A stretch of 64,000 nucleotides of DNA from Actinomyces trachealis (lineage in GTDB: Bacteria > Actinomycetota > Actinomycetes > Actinomycetales > Actinomycetaceae), in the NCBI RefSeq assembly GCF_015711475.1, contig NZ_CP065027.1, forward strand, positions 2,356,001 to 2,420,000, written 5' to 3'. The notes below the pieces were generated by a model. It searched no databases. It saw only the letters and a list, made by a program, of their open reading frames with translations, and had not been told where the DNA came from. A program made the position numbers and the translations under genes. Positions within the stretch are counted from its first letter, which is position 1, and each line of letters opens with the position of its first letter. Below are positions 16,891-24,498 of the stretch, piece after piece.

Positions 16891-17259
16891 ATGGTTTCCA
16901 AGGCTTTGTTCCTAAGCATTCCTTACGAGGACGCGCGCAACCGCGTCGCCCAGTTCTTCACCCAGTCCGGCTGGCGCGTGACCCCGGACCAGAACGGCAA
17001 CTTCCGCGTGGAGCGCGGCAACCGCACCAAAACCTTCTGGCTAGGCGCCTTCGCGGCGGACGACATGTACGTGAGCCATTACGTGGATTTCTCCGCCAAC
17101 CACCAGGGCGGCACCAACGTCATCTACTCCACCACCACCGGCTCCGGCATCATGGGCGGGGTCATCGGCGTGAACAGGTCCAGCAAGATCCACACCACGA
17201 CCTGGCCACTGCTGGCCAATGCCCTGCACGCGCAGGGGGTCCTGCTCGGCGCCCAGTAG
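16891..17259 (+). CDS. Unknown protein, paralogue of the previous gene (copy B)
   Basis: A 122-residue protein starting MVSKALFLSIPYEDARNR. It shares FTQSGWRV, RGNRTKTFWLGAFAADD, GSGIMGGVIGVNRS and a C-terminal helix (PLLANALHAQGV) with the gene before it. The spacing of these blocks is the same apart from a shorter middle, so they are tandem paralogues. A glycine-rich GIMGGVIG stretch could be a small hydrophobic hairpin. An in-frame ATG at 16870 would add seven residues; neither start has a clear ribosome-binding site. Function unknown. Confidence 0.7.
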   Translation: MVSKALFLSIPYEDARNRVAQFFTQSGWRVTPDQNGNFRVERGNRTKTFWLGAFAADDMYVSHYVDFSANHQGGTNVIYSTTTGSGIMGGVIGVNRSSKIHTTTWPLLANALHAQGVLLGAQ

Positions 17260-17321
17260 AGCTGCTGCTGGCTCGGTGCGCATCAGTAGGCTGGTCGTCA
17301 TGGGGCGGGCATGATGGGCCG

Positions 17322-20165
17322 GTGCGCAATCCCGACGCCGTAGCCCGCCTGCTCGACGCTCCCCCAGACCTCCCGGTCGTTGCCGCCCTGCCACAGCTGC
17401 GCGCACTGCTGCTCGGCTATGACGCACAGCCCGAGACGGCTGACGATGTCCTTCGCGGCGCAGCCACGGTGGTAACGGCGCCACCGGGAACCGGCAAGAC
17501 AACACTCGTCCCACCGCTAGTGGCCGACGTGCTGCGGGAACGGGCAGAGTTGGACGCGACGAGTGCCGACTGCGCCTCGCCCTACCCCGACAAGGTGATC
17601 GTCACCCAGCCGAGACGGATCGCGGCGCGGGCCGCCGCCCGGCGCCTGGCCTCACTGCTGGGAGAACCAGTGGGGCAAACGGTTGGCTACGCCGTGCACG
17701 GCGAGCGCCGCGCTGGATCCGGCACGCGCATCGAGGTGGTGACAGCGGGCCTGCTGCTGCGTCGCCTGCAGGCCGACCCGACTCTGGAGGGTGTGGGCGC
17801 GGTGGTGCTCGACGAGGTGCACGAACGCTCCTTGGACTCGGACCTGCTGCTGGCGCTGCTGCTCGACGCGCGTGCAGCCCTGCGCGAGGACCTGACGCTG
17901 GTGGCCATGTCCGCGACCCTGGACGCCGAGCGGCTGCGCACCTTGCTTGGTGACGGCGACGCCCCGGCGCCACTGGTGGAGGTGTGCGCGCGCACGCACC
18001 CGGTGACCGAGCACTGGTGCCCACCCCCGGATGCGACCCCACGCCTGGGCCCGCGCGGGGTGCCGCGCGAGTTCCTGACCCATGTCATGGCCACAGTGCT
18101 GCGGGCCCTAGACGAGCCGGTGCCCAAGGTGCCCGGCCAGGTGGCGGATGGGTCGGCGGGCAGTGCCGACGTGCTGGTCTTCCTGCCTGGTGCGCGCGAG
18201 GTTGACGCGGTGGTCACCAGTCTGCGTGAGGCGCTGCCAGGCCTGGCGGGCGACGCCAAGGTGGACGTCCTGCCACTGCACGGGCGCCTGCCCTCCAAGC
18301 AGCAGGACGCCGCGCTGGCACCCAGTGCGCCGGGGCGGCGGCGCGTCGTCGTCGCCACGAATGTGGCTGAGTCCTCGCTGACGGTGCCGGGGGTGCGCGT
18401 GGTGGTGGACTCGACACTGGCGCGCGAGCCCCGGCTGGATGTGGCGCGCGGGATCAGTGGCCTGGTGACGGTGGGGGTGTCGCGGGCGGCGGGCACGCAG
18501 CGCGCGGGGCGGGCGGGGCGCGAGGGGCCGGGCGCGGTGCTTCGCTGCTGCTCGCAGGTGGACTGGGCGCGGGCCGCCCTGGCGCCGACGCCGGAGATCC
18601 TATCCGCAGACCTGACGCGCGCAGCCTTGGAGCTGGCGTCCTGGGGCACGCCCAGTGGGGAAGGGCTGACGTGGCTCGATGCGCCCCCGACGGCGGCCTT
18701 CACGGCGGCACGAGAGGTGCTGCGGGGCCTGGGGCTTTGTGACGACGACGGCGCCGTGACGCCACTGGGCAGGGCGGTCGTGGCGGTCCCAACCGAGGTG
18801 CGCGAGGCCAGGGCGCTGCTAGCGGCCGCACCTGTGCTGGGCACGCGGCGGGCGGCGGAGGCTACAGCCCTGCTGGGCAGCGACCTGCGCGCGCCAGGCG
18901 GGGACCTCACGGCACTCGCGCGGCAGGTGCGGTCAGGTGGGTCCAGGTCTAGGGGCGCTGGGACCGGCCCCACCTCAGGCACCTGGCAGGCGGAAGCTGC
19001 GCGGCTGGAGCGGGCCGTGCGAGCGGCGGGCGACGTCGTCGGCGAACTCGCGGCGGAAGCAAGCAGCAGAACACCTGGGGCAACTGGGGCAGCCGAGACG
19101 CCGGGGACGCTGGCGGACGCCGTCGCCCTGGTGGCCGGGTTGGCGCACCCGGAGTGGGTGGCGCGGCGGCGCGGGGAGGCGCCGCGTGCGGGCGCGGAGG
19201 CCCACTACCTGACGGTGGCAGGCGTGGGCGTGCGACTGCCTGCGGGGGCGCCGCTGGCGGGGTCGCGCTGGCTGGCAGTGGCGGAGCTGGACCGGACTCC
19301 GGGCGGCACTGGGCGGGGTGCGGACGCGCTGGTGCGGGCGGCGGCGCCCTTGGAGGAGGCCGAGGCCCTGCGGCTGGCGGTGCCGTGGCTGGTTGAGCAG
19401 GAGCGGACAGTGTGGGATGAGGGGCGGCTGCGCGCTGAGCGGGTGCGGCGGCTCGGAGCGATCACGCTGGGGTCGGTGCCAGGTGGGGTGCCGGAACCCA
19501 AAGCGGTGTCGGTCGCTGTGGTGGCGGCGTGTGAGGCGGAGGCAGCAGCTGGACGGGCGGCCTTGGGACTGCTGCCCTGGGACCAGGAGGCCGCGACCTT
19601 GCGGGCGCGCCTGGCGCTGCTGCACCGTGTGCTGGGAGAACCGTGGCCTGCAGTTGACGATGCTGCACTGTTGGCGCGGGCCAGCGAGTGGCTGGCGCCT
19701 GCGGTGGAAGCTATGGCTCGCACCGGTGGCGGGCGGCGCTTTGACCTGGGGCGGCTGGATGTGGTGGGGGCGCTGCGGGCGCTGTTGCCGTGGTCGGCGG
19801 CGTCGAGGTTGGCGGAACTGGTTCCCGAGCGGCTGGAAGTGCCTTCAGGCTCGGCGGTGCGGCTGGATTATGTGGGCGAGCAGGGTGAGATGCTGGAGCG
19901 GCCGGTGCTGGCGGTGCGGGTGCAGGAGTGCTTCGGCTGGGCGGCGACGCCGTCGGTGGTGGAGGGGCGGGTGCCGGTGCTGCTGCACCTGCTGTCCCCG
20001 GCGCGGCGGCCCGTGGCCGTCACCGACGACCTGCGGTCGTTCTGGGAGGGGCCGTACCGGCAGGTGCGCGCGGAGCTGCGGGGGCGCTACCCAAAGCACT
20101 CCTGGCCCGAGGACCCCTGGACGGCCCCCGCCCTGCGCGGCACCAAGAAGCGGGGTGAACGTTGA
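17322..20165 (+). CDS. hrpB: ATP-dependent helicase HrpB
   Basis: A DEAH-box (DExH) helicase of 947 residues. It has motif I PPGTGKTTLVPPL near residue 52, QPRRIAARAAARRLA, the DEVHERSLDSDLLL box near residue 165, SATLDAERL, ATNVAESSLTVPGV and QRAGRAGREGPG. The C-terminus carries the HrpB-specific domain (LLSPARRPVAVTDDL, then GRYPKHSWPEDPW). Residues of about 540-600 form an Arg/Ser/Gly/Ala-rich insert that makes it longer than the roughly 820-residue E. coli protein. Its RNA substrate is unknown in any bacterium; a role in mRNA processing is usually suggested. The start is a GTG. Confidence 0.93.
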   Translation: MRNPDAVARLLDAPPDLPVVAALPQLRALLLGYDAQPETADDVLRGAATVVTAPPGTGKTTLVPPLVADVLRERAELDATSADCASPYPDKVIVTQPRRIAARAAARRLASLLGEPVGQTVGYAVHGERRAGSGTRIEVVTAGLLLRRLQADPTLEGVGAVVLDEVHERSLDSDLLLALLLDARAALREDLTLVAMSATLDAERLRTLLGDGDAPAPLVEVCARTHPVTEHWCPPPDATPRLGPRGVPREFLTHVMATVLRALDEPVPKVPGQVADGSAGSADVLVFLPGAREVDAVVTSLREALPGLAGDAKVDVLPLHGRLPSKQQDAALAPSAPGRRRVVVATNVAESSLTVPGVRVVVDSTLAREPRLDVARGISGLVTVGVSRAAGTQRAGRAGREGPGAVLRCCSQVDWARAALAPTPEILSADLTRAALELASWGTPSGEGLTWLDAPPTAAFTAAREVLRGLGLCDDDGAVTPLGRAVVAVPTEVREARALLAAAPVLGTRRAAEATALLGSDLRAPGGDLTALARQVRSGGSRSRGAGTGPTSGTWQAEAARLERAVRAAGDVVGELAAEASSRTPGATGAAETPGTLADAVALVAGLAHPEWVARRRGEAPRAGAEAHYLTVAGVGVRLPAGAPLAGSRWLAVAELDRTPGGTGRGADALVRAAAPLEEAEALRLAVPWLVEQERTVWDEGRLRAERVRRLGAITLGSVPGGVPEPKAVSVAVVAACEAEAAAGRAALGLLPWDQEAATLRARLALLHRVLGEPWPAVDDAALLARASEWLAPAVEAMARTGGGRRFDLGRLDVVGALRALLPWSAASRLAELVPERLEVPSGSAVRLDYVGEQGEMLERPVLAVRVQECFGWAATPSVVEGRVPVLLHLLSPARRPVAVTDDLRSFWEGPYRQVRAELRGRYPKHSWPEDPWTAPALRGTKKRGER

Positions 20166-20630
20166 AACGTGCAAACCTCGAAACAGTGATTGCTGATCAA
20201 TCCTGGTTTCGGTGTTGCGAGCGCATGGTACTAGGCGGGTCCCCTTACTGCGGGTTGGGTGGAAGTAAACACCGGTGCGCCTGTGCCGACTGCTCCAGCA
20301 CGCACTCAAAGTACTGCATTTCCCGACACCCAGCCCCCGCCCACAGCTCCTAGCCGCCGGTGACGCACCTCGCCGGTGGTCATGGCCGGGTCTCCTGTCA
20401 TCGTGCACTCCGAGTGCTTGCCCATCGCCATGTACCCACCATGTACCCATGGAGGGAAGCCGCGTAGGAGGGTGGCGAGTTGTCGTGTGAGAGTTATCGG
20501 CGCGAACGTGTGTGCGTGATCGCGGTTTTTCGTTGAAATAGCGGGGGGAAAGTCAGAGTTAATCGGTGGCCTGTACGGTTGCCGCCGCCCCCACCTCAAC
20601 GTTCCACGTGGGTTCCACACGCTACATGCG
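20166..20630. other. Intergenic region with no supported gene
   Basis: About 465 bp between hrpB and the tRNA-Ser(CGA) terminator. Short open frames exist but none has protein-like composition or a credible start. It contains a small direct repeat (CATGTACCCA, twice near 20430-20450) and a segment near 20527 that resembles the terminator region at 20650 (TTCGTTGAAATAGCGGGG against TTCGCTGAAATGGCGGGG). This may be a relic of a duplication. Confidence 0.45.
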
Positions 20631-20673
20631 AAAGCCCCACCACTCCGACTCTTCGCTGAAATGGCGGGGCTTC
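20631..20673 (-). terminator. Terminator of tRNA-Ser(CGA)
   Basis: On the minus strand AAGCCCCGCCA pairs with TGGTGGGGCTT across a 19-base loop, starting a few bases after the encoded CCA of the tRNA. The stem is 10 pairs plus a G-T pair. Confidence 0.6.
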
Positions 20674-20676
20674 CTG

Positions 20677-20765
20677 TGGCGGTAGCGCTGGGATTCGAAC
20701 CCAGGGTGGCTATGAACCACACAGACTTTCGAGATCTGCACCTTCGGCCGCTCGGACACGCTACC
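20677..20765 (-). tRNA. tRNA-Ser (anticodon CGA)
   Basis: A class II tRNA with acceptor arms GGTAGCG and CGCTACC, anticodon CGA (complement of 20729-20731) in the loop CTCGAAA, a long variable arm and an encoded CCA. It reads the UCG serine codon. Confidence 0.97.
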
Positions 20766-20879
20766 TCGGCCATCGAGATTACACGGCACCCAGCATGCCA
20801 CCCAATCGCAGCCCAATGCGAAGTCGCTCACGCGCACAGCACTCGCTCCCACGCCACCCGAGCACGCTTACGGGACACC

Positions 20880-21338
20880 TCACCGTCTCAACTCAAAGAA
20901 CCCCCGCAGCAGCTCCTCACACTCCCCCGCACACACCCCCGCCAGCACCTCCACCTGGTGGTTCGCACGCGAATCACGCAACACGTCACGCACGCTCCCG
21001 CACGCCCCGGTGCGCGGCTCCCAGGCACCAAAAACCACTCGCGCCACCCTAGCCAGCACCACCGCCCCCGCACACATGGTGCACGGCTCCAGGTTCACCA
21101 CCAGGGTGCATCCGTCCAGGTGTGAGTCACCTAGCGCTGCCCCTGCCGCACGCAGCACCCGAATCTCGGCGTGCGCCGTCGGGTCGTGCTCTGCCTCGCG
21201 GGCATTTGCCGCCTCCGCCAAGACGACGCCGTCTGACCCCAGCATCACCGCCCCCACCGGAATCTCGCCCGCGTCTCCAGCAGCAGCCGCGAGCGCCAAC
21301 GCCCGCCTCATAACGACGTCGTAGCGCGCCGCAACCAA
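20880..21338 (-). CDS. tadA: tRNA-specific adenosine deaminase
   Basis: TadA converts A34 to inosine in tRNA-Arg(ACG); that tRNA is encoded in this window. The protein has the zinc/catalytic motifs HAEIRVLRAAG and EPCTMCAGA with the usual spacing, preceded by EIPVGAVM. It ends near ELLRGFFELRR as in other family members. The TTG at 21338 has GGAGG 8 bases upstream and gives about 152 residues, the usual length; in-frame starts up to 21422 are possible but would give an unusual leader. The start is therefore tentative. Confidence 0.9.
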   Translation of the reverse strand: MVAARYDVVMRRALALAAAAGDAGEIPVGAVMLGSDGVVLAEAANAREAEHDPTAHAEIRVLRAAGAALGDSHLDGCTLVVNLEPCTMCAGAVVLARVARVVFGAWEPRTGACGSVRDVLRDSRANHQVEVLAGVCAGECEELLRGFFELRR

Positions 21339-21505
21339 CCCGGATACCTCCGCCGCCCTCCCGGAACCCACCTGTCCACTGCTCACGCACCCAGCCTGCC
21401 CGCCGTGACCCAGCATCCACAAGCAGCCGCATAGCTCACCTTGCGAAGCCGCGAACTTCCTGAGAGGCTCTAGAAAACCTATGACATGAAGAATAGAGGA
21501 GATTC

Positions 21506-23716
21506 ATGACGGAGAAACCTATTGAAGTTCTCCCTCCCCAAAGCCCCGCAAATACCGCTGCCTCCCAAGCAGCAGCCAACACCCCACCGGCCCAGGCCCC
21601 AAGTCCGGCCCTCTCAAACCACAACCCGACGCAGGAGGGCCTGAACCTGCCGGTGTTCCTAGTGTCTGCTGCCGTCATCCTAGCGGTCGCGATCGGCGCG
21701 ATCCTCGCCCCGAACACCATCCAGGCGATTTTTGACCACGCGGTGGCCTGGACCGGCCGCTGGTTCGGCTCCTTCTACATCCTGCTGATCACGGTGGTGC
21801 TGGTGTTCGTGGTTATCCTGGCCATGTCGCGCTTCGGCCGGATTCGGCTAGGACCAGACAACTCCACCCCGGACTTCTCCACCTTCTCATGGGCGGCCAT
21901 GCTCTTCGCGGCAGGCGTAGGCACCGGCATCATGTTCTACGCGGTAGCTGAGCCCGTCTCCCAGTACCTGAGCCCACCCACCGGCCCCGGCCAGACCCCC
22001 CAGGCTGCCCGCCAGGCCGTGGTCCTGACCCTCTTCCACTATGGCATCTCCGGCTGGGGCCTGTACTCACTGGTCGGCATGGCCCTGGGATACATGGCCT
22101 ACCGCCATCACCAGCCCCTGACCGTCCGATCCACCCTGCGTCCCCTGCTCGGCGACCGGGTAAACGGCCCGCTGGGCGACGCCGTCGACGCGGCCGCACT
22201 GATCGGCGGGGTCTTTGGTATCGCCGCCTCACTGGGCGTAGGTGTGGTGCAGCTGAATGTGGCTCTAGGGATCCTGTTCCATGTGCCGCATGGCACCGCC
22301 GCGCAGATCGGCTTGATCTCGCTCAGTGTCCTGATGGCCATCGTCTCCGCCGTCTCCGGCGTGGACCGGGGGGTACGTGTTCTGTCCAACGTGAACGTGC
22401 TGCTGGCCGTAGGCCTGGCCCTGTGGGTGCTGCTCACCGGCAAGACCGCCTTCCTGCTGGACGCGCTGGTGGCCAATATCGGGGACTTCATCACCCAGTT
22501 CCCACAGCTGACCTTGGAAACCTACCCCTACAACCACCCCACCGAGTGGCTGTCCTCCTGGACCCTGTTCTTCTGGGCCTGGTGGATCACCTGGGCAGCT
22601 TTCGTGGGCATGTTCCTGGCTCGGATCTCACGAGGCCGTACTATCCGGGAGTTCGTGACGGGCTCCCTGGTCCTACCCTTCAGCTACGTGCTCATGTGGG
22701 TGTCGCTGTTCGGCAACTCGGCCCTGGACCTGATCCGCTCCGGACAGGCACCGACCCTCGCGGAAGCCACCACCAAGGCCCCTGAGCAGGGGCTGTATGA
22801 GTTGCTGGGCCGCCTGCCGGGTGGACCGGCCCTGATCGCACTGGCCCTGTTCGTGGGCATCCTGTTCTATGTGACCAGCGCCGACTCAGGCGCACTAGTC
22901 ATGGCGAACCTGTGCAGCCGCGCCCGCCAGGAACGCCGGGACGCCGCCGCTTGGCTACGGGTCTTCTGGGCGACAGTCACCGGCATACTAACTATCGCGA
23001 TGCTAGTAGCTGGCGGTATCCCCATCCTGCAGCAGGCCACCATTGTCATGGCCCTACCCTTCTCCCTAGCGGTGATCGCCGTAATGGCGGGCTTGTGGAA
23101 GGCACTGCGCGCCGAGCTGCAGCATGAGGATGCCCGCCAGATCGCCAACCGCAACCGCCTGCTCGCGGCCTCGGGCTCTGCTGCCGCAGCTTCACGCTCA
23201 TCCTGGCGGGACCGCCTCTCGCACACCTTCGACCTGGTTAGTCCGGCCCGCGCCCAGCGCGCCCTGGAGCGTCGCGTGGTCCCAGCCCTAGAGGCGGTGG
23301 CCATAGAACTCCGCAAGGAGGACCTCACCGCCGAGGTGCTGGTGGAGGGTCCCGAGGCGCAGGATCCGGACGACGAGCGCCAGTTCCTGGGACGGGCCTC
23401 TCTGGTGGTCACCAGCCCCGACGTCGTCGAGTACGCGGCACAGGAGGGACGAACCGTCACTGAGCGCGTGGAGCGGGCCAGCGGCACGCGAGTATTCCGT
23501 TACGTGGTGCGGCTGGTTGAGGTGCCAGCGCCTGCCTACGGCGCCGTCGTCCATGAGGCTGACGACGTCTCCGTGCGCCTGGAGGTGCGGCCACGCTCCG
23601 GCGGGCAAGGCTACGACGTCATGGACTGGTCTGCAGACCAGGTAGCGCACGACGTACTAGACCACTATGAGCGGTGGCTGGAGTACTTGGCCAGCACGAG
23701 CGTGGTCAGCGGATAA
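21506..23716 (+). CDS. BCCT-family betaine/choline/carnitine transporter
   Basis: A 736-residue sodium- or proton-coupled uptake system for compatible solutes such as glycine betaine or choline. The membrane core (about residues 45-540, 12 helices) contains the family signature WAWWITWAAFVGMFLARISRGRTIREF and TSADSGALVMANL. A long cytoplasmic tail of about 190 residues follows, with charged segments; in BetP and BetT such tails sense osmotic stress. The ATG at 21506 has GAGGAG upstream. Substrate preference is not decided by the sequence seen here. It stands alone on its strand. Confidence 0.93.
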   Translation: MTEKPIEVLPPQSPANTAASQAAANTPPAQAPSPALSNHNPTQEGLNLPVFLVSAAVILAVAIGAILAPNTIQAIFDHAVAWTGRWFGSFYILLITVVLVFVVILAMSRFGRIRLGPDNSTPDFSTFSWAAMLFAAGVGTGIMFYAVAEPVSQYLSPPTGPGQTPQAARQAVVLTLFHYGISGWGLYSLVGMALGYMAYRHHQPLTVRSTLRPLLGDRVNGPLGDAVDAAALIGGVFGIAASLGVGVVQLNVALGILFHVPHGTAAQIGLISLSVLMAIVSAVSGVDRGVRVLSNVNVLLAVGLALWVLLTGKTAFLLDALVANIGDFITQFPQLTLETYPYNHPTEWLSSWTLFFWAWWITWAAFVGMFLARISRGRTIREFVTGSLVLPFSYVLMWVSLFGNSALDLIRSGQAPTLAEATTKAPEQGLYELLGRLPGGPALIALALFVGILFYVTSADSGALVMANLCSRARQERRDAAAWLRVFWATVTGILTIAMLVAGGIPILQQATIVMALPFSLAVIAVMAGLWKALRAELQHEDARQIANRNRLLAASGSAAAASRSSWRDRLSHTFDLVSPARAQRALERRVVPALEAVAIELRKEDLTAEVLVEGPEAQDPDDERQFLGRASLVVTSPDVVEYAAQEGRTVTERVERASGTRVFRYVVRLVEVPAPAYGAVVHEADDVSVRLEVRPRSGGQGYDVMDWSADQVAHDVLDHYERWLEYLASTSVVSG

Positions 23717-23802
23717 CCCCGGTCACCGCAGGTTCCGACGCCGCCGCGGCTGGGAGTACGGACTGCCACCCAGTCGCGGCTGCGACGCCGTAGGCTGGTC
23801 CC

Positions 23803-24441
23803 ATGCGCCTGCATGTTGCCTCCCACCCGCTGATCGACCACAAGCTCTCAGTCCTGCGTGATGAGAAGACCCCCTCAGCGGTCTTCCGTCAGCTCGTTGA
23901 CGAGCTCGTCACCCTGCTGGCCTACGAGGCCACGCGGGAGGTGCGCACCGAGGAGGTGAACATCAAGACCCCGGTGGCGGTGGCTCACTGCCGTCGCCTG
24001 GCGGATCCACGCCCCATCCTGGTGCCGATCCTGCGCGCTGGCCTGGGGATGCTGGAGGGGATGACCCGCCTGCTGCCCACAGCGGAGGTCGGCTTCCTAG
24101 GCATGAAGCGTGACGAGGACACCCTGGAGGTGGAAACCTACGCCAACCGCCTGCCGGATGATCTCTCCGGCCGCCAGTGCTTCATTGTGGACCCCATGCT
24201 CGCCACTGGGCACACCCTGGTGGCAGCCATCGAGTACCTGCTGCAACGGGGGGCGCGGGACGTGACCGCCCTGTGCCTGATCGCGGCGCCGGAGGGTCTC
24301 AAAACCCTGGAGGAGGCCATTGGTGAGCGCGTCAACGTCACCATCGTGACGGCGCACGTGGACGAGTGCCTCAACGAGCACGCCTATATCGTTCCCGGTC
24401 TGGGTGACGCCGGAGACCGCCTCTACGGCATCGTCGACTGA
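23803..24441 (+). CDS. upp: Uracil phosphoribosyltransferase
   Basis: Upp makes UMP from uracil and PRPP in pyrimidine salvage. The 212-residue protein has the standard length and motifs: [27 protein letters not shown], the PRPP loop [10 protein letters not shown] near residue 130 and a C-terminal uracil-binding region [15 protein letters not shown]. The product of the NCS2 permease gene at 11103-12518 is a likely supplier of its substrate. Confidence 0.97.
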   Translation: MRLHVASHPLIDHKLSVLRDEKTPSAVFRQLVDELVTLLAYEATREVRTEEVNIKTPVAVAHCRRLADPRPILVPILRAGLGMLEGMTRLLPTAEVGFLGMKRDEDTLEVETYANRLPDDLSGRQCFIVDPMLATGHTLVAAIEYLLQRGARDVTALCLIAAPEGLKTLEEAIGERVNVTIVTAHVDECLNEHAYIVPGLGDAGDRLYGIVD

Positions 24442-24498
24442 GCGCGCAGGACAGCACCTAAAGCGCCAGTTCACACCGAGTGCCGTTGCACCCAGGGC

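Noticed and set aside
20162..20353. 63-codon frame overlapping the hrpB stop
   Set aside because: No homology that I can see, and odd Cys/Ser-rich composition.
20521..20680. Possible attachment site near tRNA-Ser(CGA), from the repeated TTCGxTGAAATxGCGGGG
   Set aside because: The repeat does not include the tRNA 3' end and no integrase gene is present; it is better seen as part of a terminator or an old duplication.
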